NCBI RefSeq assembly: GCF_029784155.1
Contig: NC_073693.1
Span: forward strand, 319,484,351 to 319,548,350
DNA length: 64,000 nucleotides
Direction: 5' to 3'
DNA from: Uranotaenia lowii
Lineage: Eukaryota; Arthropoda; Insecta; Diptera; Culicidae
The notes below the pieces were generated by a model that saw nothing but the letters and a program-made list of their open reading frames with translations, was not told the DNA's origin and ran no database searches. Below, one piece after another: positions 56,700 through 64,000 of this stretch. Positions within the stretch are counted from its first letter, which is position 1; each line of letters opens with the position of its first letter. A program made the translations under genes and the position numbers.

Positions 56700-58460
56700 A
56701 TCAACGAACTAGGGGTCCTTATTTTAAATTTATTTATTGCGACCATCAAAAAGATATCAAACGTCGTTTAAATTTTATTCGTAATGAAAATTTTTGCAAG
56801 AGCAGTAGAGGACACAAAACCCTACTCAAAGCCATTTTGGAAATTAACTAAAATTCTGAAAAAGCCTCAGAAGCCCATTCCTACTTTGAAAGATAGAGAT
56901 AAACTTATTTTAACTAACGCAGAAAAAGCTCAAAAATTAGCCCAACAGTTTAAGTCTGCTCAAGATTTTAATTTAAACTTTGATGCTCAAACTTCCCTTA
57001 AATTTGATGATATTCTTTCTAAGCAAAATGTATTTGAAAGTTCTTGTGAGACAAATATTGATAAACTTAAACTGATTTAAAAAAAAACTAAAAAATTGAA
57101 AGCGCCGGGGGAAGAGACGATTTTCTATATTCTTATTAAAAAGTTGCCTGAAAGCACTTTAAATTTTTTAGTTGATATCTTCAATAAATGTTTTCAATTG
57201 GCTTTTTTCCAAATAAATGGGTAAATGCCAACGTAACTCCAATTTTGAAACCGGGAAAAAGTGCTTTAGAGCCTTCAAATTATCGACCAATTAGTTTGCT
57301 TCCTTCTTTAAGTAAACTATTTGAGAGAGTTATTTTGAATAGAATGATGATTCACATTAATCAGAATTCTATTTTACCTGATGAACAATTTTGTCATGGA
57401 CATTCTACTACACATCAACTTTTGAGTGTAACTGATATGATTAACGCTCTGAATCTGAAGGTTATTCAACTGGTGTTGCTCTTCTTGATATTGAAAAAGC
57501 TTCTGACAGTGTTTGGCACAAAGGTTTAGTAGCTAAATTAGCTCGATTTGATTTTCCTGTATATCTCATCAAAATTATTTGACTAGCCAAACCCTACAAG
57601 TAAGCTATCAAAATTAATGCTCTGAAAGGACACCCATTAGAGCTGGTGTCCCCCAGGGCAGTATACTTGGGCCAATTTTCTACAATATTTTTACTTCTGA
57701 TCTTTCTGATGTACCAGAAGGAAAAAATAGAAGATTATTTGCTGATGATACTTTGCTTTCAGCCAAAGGTCGAAATTTACGGGTGGTACGTAGAAGATTA
57801 CAACAAAATTTAAATTCCTTTTTAAATTACTCGAAAATGTGGAAAAAATTTTCCTAACGCTTCAAAACTCAACTTATTTTATTTCCCCATAAGCCAAGAG
57901 CTGAATTTCTGAAACCTAATGAAAATCATTCCATAACTTTCAATGGGGTTTCATCAGAATGGTCTGATCACGTGAAGTACTTGGGACTTACACTTGATCG
58001 GAATCTTACTTTTAAAAATCACATTGAAGACATTCAATCTAAATGTAATAAATACACTAAATCTCTTTATTCTCTCATCAACAGGAAATACCGACTATGC
58101 CAGAGGAATAATATGCTGATCTACAAACTTCCGACCAACGATAATGTATGCAGTTCCGATTTGGTCTAGCTACTGCGCGACGAGGAAGAAAGCCATCCAG
58201 AGGATTCAGAACAAGGTTTTGGAAATGATTTTGAGGCATCCACCTTGGCACAGCACAGAAGATCTTTATCGAATTGCGGGCATTGAATCTATTGAAAAGA
58301 TGGCCAACATCATCATTTCCATCTTCAGAAACAAATCGATACAGTCATCCATCGCAGAGATTCGTTCTGTCTATAATTAGCTCAATTTTAGGATAGTTTT
58401 GGTTTTTAGTTGTAAGTTAAAATATTTTTCACATTACAGGGTGTTCTCCTACATCAAAAT
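56700..58460 (+). pseudogene. decayed Jockey/Juan-like LINE reverse transcriptase (ORF2)
   Basis: Pieces of a non-LTR retrotransposon ORF2 follow each other in different frames. An N-terminal part (56784-57080: KPFWKLTKILKKPQKPIPTL) is followed by the RT thumb-proximal ILKPGKSALEPSNYRPISLL (57188-57529), a LLDIEKASDSVWHKG motif (usually F-D-VWH), RAGVPQGSILGPIFYNIFTSDL (about 57640-57700) and the catalytic LFADDTLLS (about 57738). A C-terminal part (58144-58380) begins YAVPIWSSYCATRKKAIQRI. Several frameshifts and stops separate them (for example TAA at 57078), so it is dead. The YNIFTSDL after PQGS is usual for Jockey-clade elements such as Juan. Endonuclease and ORF1 are missing: a 5'-truncated copy. 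Confidence 0.85.
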
Positions 58461-58467
58461 ACTTGAT

Positions 58468-58967
58468 NNNNNNNNNNNNNNNNNNNNNNNNNNNNNNNNN
58501 NNNNNNNNNNNNNNNNNNNNNNNNNNNNNNNNNNNNNNNNNNNNNNNNNNNNNNNNNNNNNNNNNNNNNNNNNNNNNNNNNNNNNNNNNNNNNNNNNNNN
58601 NNNNNNNNNNNNNNNNNNNNNNNNNNNNNNNNNNNNNNNNNNNNNNNNNNNNNNNNNNNNNNNNNNNNNNNNNNNNNNNNNNNNNNNNNNNNNNNNNNNN
58701 NNNNNNNNNNNNNNNNNNNNNNNNNNNNNNNNNNNNNNNNNNNNNNNNNNNNNNNNNNNNNNNNNNNNNNNNNNNNNNNNNNNNNNNNNNNNNNNNNNNN
58801 NNNNNNNNNNNNNNNNNNNNNNNNNNNNNNNNNNNNNNNNNNNNNNNNNNNNNNNNNNNNNNNNNNNNNNNNNNNNNNNNNNNNNNNNNNNNNNNNNNNN
58901 NNNNNNNNNNNNNNNNNNNNNNNNNNNNNNNNNNNNNNNNNNNNNNNNNNNNNNNNNNNNNNNNNNN
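58468..58967. other. assembly gap, exactly 500 N
   Basis: Round length indicates a placeholder. It adjoins the 9-bp satellite, so more satellite is probably hidden here. Confidence 0.97.
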
Positions 58968-61900
58968 TTGTCATTTTTGTCATTTTCTTGTCATTTGTCA
59001 TTTTTGTCATTTTTGTCATTTTTTGTCATTTTTGTCATTTTTGTCATTTTTGTCATTTTTGTCATTATTTGTCATTTTTGTCATTTTTGTCATTTTTGTC
59101 ATTTTTGTCATTTTTGTCATTTTTGTCATTTTTGTCATTTTTGTCATTTTTGTCATTTTTGTCATTTTTTGTCATTTTTGTCATTTTTGTCTTTTTGTCA
59201 TTTTTGTCATTTTTGTCATTTTTGTCATTTTTGTCATTTTGTCATTTTTGTCATTTTTGTCAATTTTTGGTCATTTTTGTCATTTTGTCATTTTTGTCAT
59301 TTTTGTCATTTTTGTCATTTTTGTCATTTGTCATTTGTCATTTTTGTCATTTTTGTCATTTTTGTCATTTTTGTCATTTTGTCATTTTTGTCATTTTGTC
59401 ATTTTTGTCATTTTTTGTCATTTTTGTCATTTTTGTCATTTTTTGTCATTTTGTGTCATTTTTGTCATTTTTTGTCATTTTTGTCATTTTTGTCATTTTT
59501 GTCATTTTTGTCATTTTTGTCATTTTTGTCATTTTGTCATTTTTGTCATTTTCTTTGTCATTTTTGTGTCATTTTTGTCATTTTTGTCATTTTTGTCATT
59601 TTTGTCATTGTCTTTTGTCATTTTCATTTGTCATTTTTGTCATTTTGTCATTTTTGTCATTTTTGTCATTTTTGTCATTTTTGTCATTTTTGTCATTTTG
59701 TCATTTTTGTCATTTTTGTCATTTTTTGTCATTTTTGTCATTTTTGTCATTTTTTGTCATTTTTGTCATTTTTGTCATTTTTGTCATTTTTGTCATTTTT
59801 GTCATTTTTTGTCATTTTTTGTCATTTTTTGTCATTTTGTCATTTTTGTCATTTTGTCATTTTTGTCATTTTTGTCATTTTTGTCATTTTGTCATTTTTG
59901 TCATTTTTGTCATTTTTGTCATTTTTGTCATTTTTGTCATTTTTGTCATTTTTGTCATTTTTGTCATTTTTGTCATTTTTGTCATTTTGTCATTTTTGTC
60001 ATTTTTGTCATTTTTGTCATTTTTGTCATTTTTGTCATTTTTGTCATTGTCTTTTGTCATTTTTGTCATTTTTGTCATTTTTGTCATTTTGTCATTTTTG
60101 TCATTTTTGTCATTTTTGTCATTTTTGTCATTTTTGTCATTTTGTCATTTTTGTCATTTTTGTCATTTTTGTCATTTTGTCATTTTTGTCATTTTTGTCA
60201 TTTTTGTCATTTTGTTATTTTTGTCATTTTTGTCATTTCTGTCATTTTTGTCAATTTTGTCATTTTGTCATTTTTGTCATTTTTGTCATTTTGTCATTTT
60301 GTCATTTTGTCATTTTTGTCATTTTTGTCATTTTTGTCATTTTTGTCATTTTTGTCATTTTTGTCATTTTTGTCATTTTGTCATTTTTGTCATTTTTGTC
60401 ATTTTTGTCATTTTTGTCATTTTGTCATTTTTGTCATTTTTGTCATTTTGTCATTTTTGTCTTTTTTGTCATTTGTCATTTTGTCATTTTGTCATTTTTG
60501 TCATATTTGTCATATTTGTCATTTTTGTCATTTTTGTCATTTTTGTCATTTTTGTCATTTTTGTCATTTTTGTCATTTTTGTCATTTTTGTCATTTTTGT
60601 CATTTTGTCATTTTGTCATTTTTGTCATTTTTGTCATTTTTGTCATTTTTGTCATTTTTGTCATTTTGTCATTTTGTCATTTTGTCATTTTTGTCATTTT
60701 TGTCATTTTTGTCATTTTTGTCATTTTGTCATTGTCATTTTTGTCATTTTTGTCATTTTGTCATTTTTGTCATTTTTGTCATTTTTGTCATTTTTGTCTT
60801 TTTGTCATTTTTGTCATTTTTGTCATTTTTGTCATTTTGTCATTTTGTCATTTTGTCATTTTGTCATTTTTGTCATTTTTGTCATTTTGTCATTTTGTCA
60901 TTTTTGTCATTTTGTCATTTTTGTCATTTTTGTCATTTTTGTCATTTTTGTCATTTTGTCATTTTTGTCATTTTTTGTCATTTTTGTCATTTTTGTCATT
61001 TTTGTCATTGTCTTGTCATTTTTGTCATTTTTGTTATTTTTGTATTTTTGTCATTTTGTCATTTTGTCATTTCTGTCATTTTTGTGTCATTTTGTCATTT
61101 TTGTCATTTTTGTCATTTTTGTCATTTTTGTCATTTTTGTCATTTTTGTCATTTTTGTCATTTTGTCATTTTGTCATTTTTGTCATTTTTGTCATTTTTG
61201 TCATTTTTGTCATTTTTGTCATTTTTGTCATTTTGTCATTTTTGTCATTTTTGTCATTTTTGTCATTTTTGTCATTTTTGTCATTTTTGTCATTTTTGTC
61301 ATTTTTGTCATTTTTGTCATTTTTGTCATTTTTGTCATTTTTGTCATTTTTGTCATTTTTGTCATTTTTGTCATTTTTGTCATTTTTGTCATTTTTGTCA
61401 TTTTTGTCATTTTTGTCATTTTTGTCATTTTTGTCATTTTTGTCATTTTTGTCATTTTTGTCATTTTGTCATTTTTGTCATTTTTGTCATTTTTGTCATT
61501 TTGTTGTCATTTTTGTCATTTTGTCATTTTTGTCATTTTTGTCATTTTTGTCATTTTTGTCATTTTTGTCATTTTTGTCATTTTTGTCATTTTTGTCATT
61601 TTTGTCATTTTTGTCATTTTGTCATTTTTGTCATTTTTGTCATTTTTTGTCATTTTTGTCATTTGTCATTTTTGTCATTTTGTCATTTTGTCATATTTGT
61701 CATATTTGTCATATTTGTCATATTTGTCATTTTTGTCATTTTTGTCATTTTTTGTCATTTTTGTCATTTTTGTCATTTTTGTCATTTTGTCATTTTTGTC
61801 ATTTTTGTCATTTTGTCATTTTTGTCATATTTGTCATATTTGTCATATTTGTCATTTTTGTCATTTTTGTCATTTTTGTCATTTTTGTCATTTTTGTCAT

Positions 61901-62779
61901 TTTGTCATTTTGTCATTTTTGTCATTTTTGTCATTTTTGTCATTTTTGTCATTTTTGTCATTTTTGTCATTTTGTCATTTTTGTCATTTTTGTCATTTTT
62001 GTCATTTTTGTCATTTTTGTCATTTTTGTCATTTTGTCATTTTTGTCATTTTTGTCATTTTGTCATTTTTGTCATTTTTGTCATTTTGTCATTTTGTCAT
62101 TTTTGTCATTTTTGTCATTTTTGTCATTTTGTATTTGTCATTTTTGTCATTTTTGTCATTTTTGTCATTTTTGTCATTTTTGTCATTTTGTCATTTTTGT
62201 CATTTTTGTCATTTTTGTCATTTTTGTCATTTTTGTCATTTTTGTCATTTTTGTCATTTTGTCATTTTTGTCATTTTGTCATTTTTGTCATTTTTGTCAT
62301 TTTGTCATTTTTGTCATTTTTGTCATTTTTGTCATTTTTGTCATTTTTGTCATTTTTGTCATTTTTGTCATTTTTGTCATTTTTGTTATTTTTGTCATTT
62401 TTGTCATTTTTGTCATTTCTGTCATTCTGTCATTTTGTCATTTTTGTCATTTTTGTCATTTTTTGTCATTTTTGTCATTTTTGTCATTTTTGTCATTTTT
62501 GTCATTTTGTCATTTTTGTCATTTTTGTCATTTTTGTCATTTTTGTCATTTTTGTCATTTTTGTCATTTTTGTCATTTTTGTCATTTTTGTCATTTTTGT
62601 CATTTTTGTCATTTTTGTCATTTTTGTCATTTTTGTCATTTTTGTCATATTTTGTCATATTTGTCATATTTGTCATATTTGTCATATTTGTCATTTTTGT
62701 CATTTTTTCATTTTTGTCATTTTTGTCATTTTTGTCATTTTTGTCATTTTTGTCATTTTTGTCATTTTTGTCATTTTTT
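58968..62779. repeat. GTCATTTTT satellite, 3.8 kb
   Basis: More than 400 head-to-tail units of mostly 9 bp (GTCATTTTT), with 8- and 10-bp length variants and local clusters of a GTCATATTT variant (60504-60520, 61692-61730, 61826-61850, 62645-62690). Because 9 is a multiple of three and the unit lacks stops on the plus strand, frames over 1,200 codons arise (CHFCHF, VIFVIF, LSFLSF); 8/10-bp units just switch between them. It is not coding. Confidence 0.97.
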
Positions 62780-63009
62780 GCCAACAAGGGGGCGATGGGA
62801 GAGCTTAGAACTTCAAATTTTTGTTGTATTTCATACAAATTTGTTCGAAAAATACTCTTAAGGGGCAGTGAGTTCTAATATATCGAGACAGGAGGGCGGT
62901 GAATGGAAAAAGTTCCAGTGAATCCTCCTACTCAGTGATATATTTACTTATGTATGGAATGTGTTTGCGAATTCAATATAACTCAATAATATCAAATTTT
63001 CATACTTAC
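62780..63009. other. sequence between satellite and unit J
   Basis: Starts just after the donor of unit J (minus strand). No C-terminal exon seen. Confidence 0.5.
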
Positions 63010-63617
63010 CGAAAAAGACCGTCAATTCCTTCGTATCGAGATTTAACGAAAATTAGAATCGTTATTGCATTGCCTACTATTAACGAATAATAAAGCCACG
63101 ACCATAAAGAAATAAGAAGGTGCATCACATCAATTTCCATTTTACTGAATACTGATAAAAATACCGATGACCCAAAACCAACCATCATCGTGTCTGCAGT
63201 AATGAGTATAACTGATAAACATTTATGATGCTTTGCAAAATTCACATTGTAGCCCCAAATCGAAAGTCCGAAATCGATTTCATCTAAAAGGCGAAAAATC
63301 TTGACCACTGAGAATCGGATAAAATAGCATTGAATGGTTGAATAGACACAAATGAAGAATAGCGTTACACCGTGAACACCTTCCGTCACTAAGACTATCA
63401 ATGAACTTTCGAGTACATATAATTCTTCCGATTGAAGTTGAAAAGCCAGAAAATATCCATGCATTGTAACGAAAAAAGCCATGTATATCACTGTTAAAAA
63501 CCGATTAGGCGCCGGCTTTTTTGGATCCAAAGAAAGAGGAGTCAAACCACACACTCGCAACTGATTGTACAAAGGACGATACGACTCGTAGATTCCGATG
63601 ACCTTAAACCACCGCAT
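63010..63617 (-). CDS. gustatory receptor alternative first exon, unit J (TM1-TM4)
   Basis: Gr N-terminal half, 202 codons plus 2 nt (608 nt) from MRWFKVIGIYESYRPLY, which aligns with MLWFRVKDLSESLRPLL of unit E. An in-frame ATG at 63653 (MSGVLPCKLQLK...) would give 644 nt and cannot be excluded. Hydrophobic segments lie near residues 40-60, 70-98, 130-155 and 162-190; LLDEIDFGLSIWG corresponds to the LDEVD segment of A-C. It ends RYEGIDGLFR at TTTCG|GTAAGT, the strongest donor in the set and the only one with CG rather than AG before GT, still phase 2. It is the 5'-most unit visible, separated from unit I by 11 kb with the satellite and the gap. Intact. Confidence 0.88.
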
Positions 63618-64000
63618 TTTTAATTGAAGTTTACACGGCAAAACTCCTGACATCACTATACCGCAGAAATGGTTTCCATCGAGCTAAGAAACGTGTGCCT
63701 TAAGTTCCAAAGTGCTTTGTTGCATGAGGTGCTTCAATCTATGCTAATGTTTATTAAATGGAAAACACTTGTATTTATTTTAAGCATCATGTTTTATTAA
63801 CTATACAGCTAACAGCATTTGTCCAATAAGTAAACTGATAATCGTAGTAAAATCAACCACTGAATCAGAAGAGAAATGGGATAGAAAATCTTAGCAGAAC
63901 AGCTTTTTATGTATGCTCCAAATATTATGAAAAAAAAAAGAAGTTCTTCTTCATAAATCTAAAAACACATGGTTTCGGAAAATAATATTTTCATCGACAA
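63618..64000. other. upstream region of unit J
   Basis: AT-rich. The AGCTCCTCCCCC box of units A, B, C and G is not present. No further Gr exon starts before the right edge. Confidence 0.5.

Noticed and set aside
58399..62878. Plus-strand open frames of about 1,300-1,470 codons (CHF/VIF/LSF repeats)
   Set aside because: They are produced by the GTCATTTTT satellite, partly by the N gap, and jump between equivalent repeat readings; no start context, no domain.

Overview
This is a piece of an insect nuclear genome, most likely a mosquito (Culicidae). It is AT-rich, has no bacterial-style gene packing, and is full of eukaryotic transposable elements: Helitrons, hAT-, Harbinger- and piggyBac-like MITEs, tRNA-derived SINEs, a Jockey/Juan-like LINE and LTR elements. 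Its real coding content is a family of 7-transmembrane gustatory receptor (Gr) exons, all on the minus strand. The species assignment is inference from family content; no conserved single-copy marker gene is present.

Gr locus. I count ten large Gr exon units. Reading 5' to 3' on the minus strand, i.e. right to left, they are J (63.0-63.6 kb), I and H (49.8-52.0 kb), G (29.2-29.9 kb), F, E, D and C (19.0-22.2 kb), and B and A (3.9-5.6 kb). Each starts with its own ATG, encodes about 202-228 residues covering the N-terminus and TM1-TM4, and stops at a GT splice donor in the same phase (phase 2, last partial codon AG or CG). No unit is followed by a recognisable C-terminal half (TM5-TM7, TYxxxxxQF-type end), and several units are only 120-250 bp apart. 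The natural reading is one alternatively spliced Gr locus with many alternative first exons joined to shared C-terminal exons beyond the left edge. A poor candidate for the start of a shared exon sits at 1-112. Units A, B, C and G share upstream promoter-like motifs, and E and F share another. Units H and I contain an extra phase-0 intron. Unit I has a TGA stop and unit C a one-base frameshift.

Mobile and repeat layout. 0.36-2.45 kb: hAT-like element with 8-bp target duplication inside a degenerate 7-bp satellite. 6.1-8.4 kb: large imperfect palindrome made of repeats. 10.7-11.5 and 24.1-25.1 kb: two copies of a repeat-array foldback family. 13.2-18.9 kb: non-autonomous LTR element with identical 240-bp LTRs, packed with an 80-bp satellite and split by a TIR element. 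22.3-23.1 kb: Harbinger-like MITE. 27.1 kb: MITE. 31.5-33.8 kb: two MITEs. 34.0-42.9 kb: a long foldback split by a 6.7-kb hAT-like element which itself carries a Helitron, a LINE copy, SINE sequence and a small spliced gene-like unit. 43.7-48.1 kb: second LINE copy with a solo LTR and a Helitron inside. 53.3-55.4 kb: piggyBac-like MITE, 322-bp (TG)n, inverted Helitron copy. 56.7-58.5 kb: decayed Jockey-type reverse transcriptase. 58.5-62.8 kb: 500-N assembly gap followed by a 3.8-kb GTCATTTTT satellite.

If all units feed one set of downstream exons, transcripts from unit J must remove an intron longer than 60 kb containing all of this repeat material. The remaining stretches are AT-rich non-coding DNA in which I see no gene.
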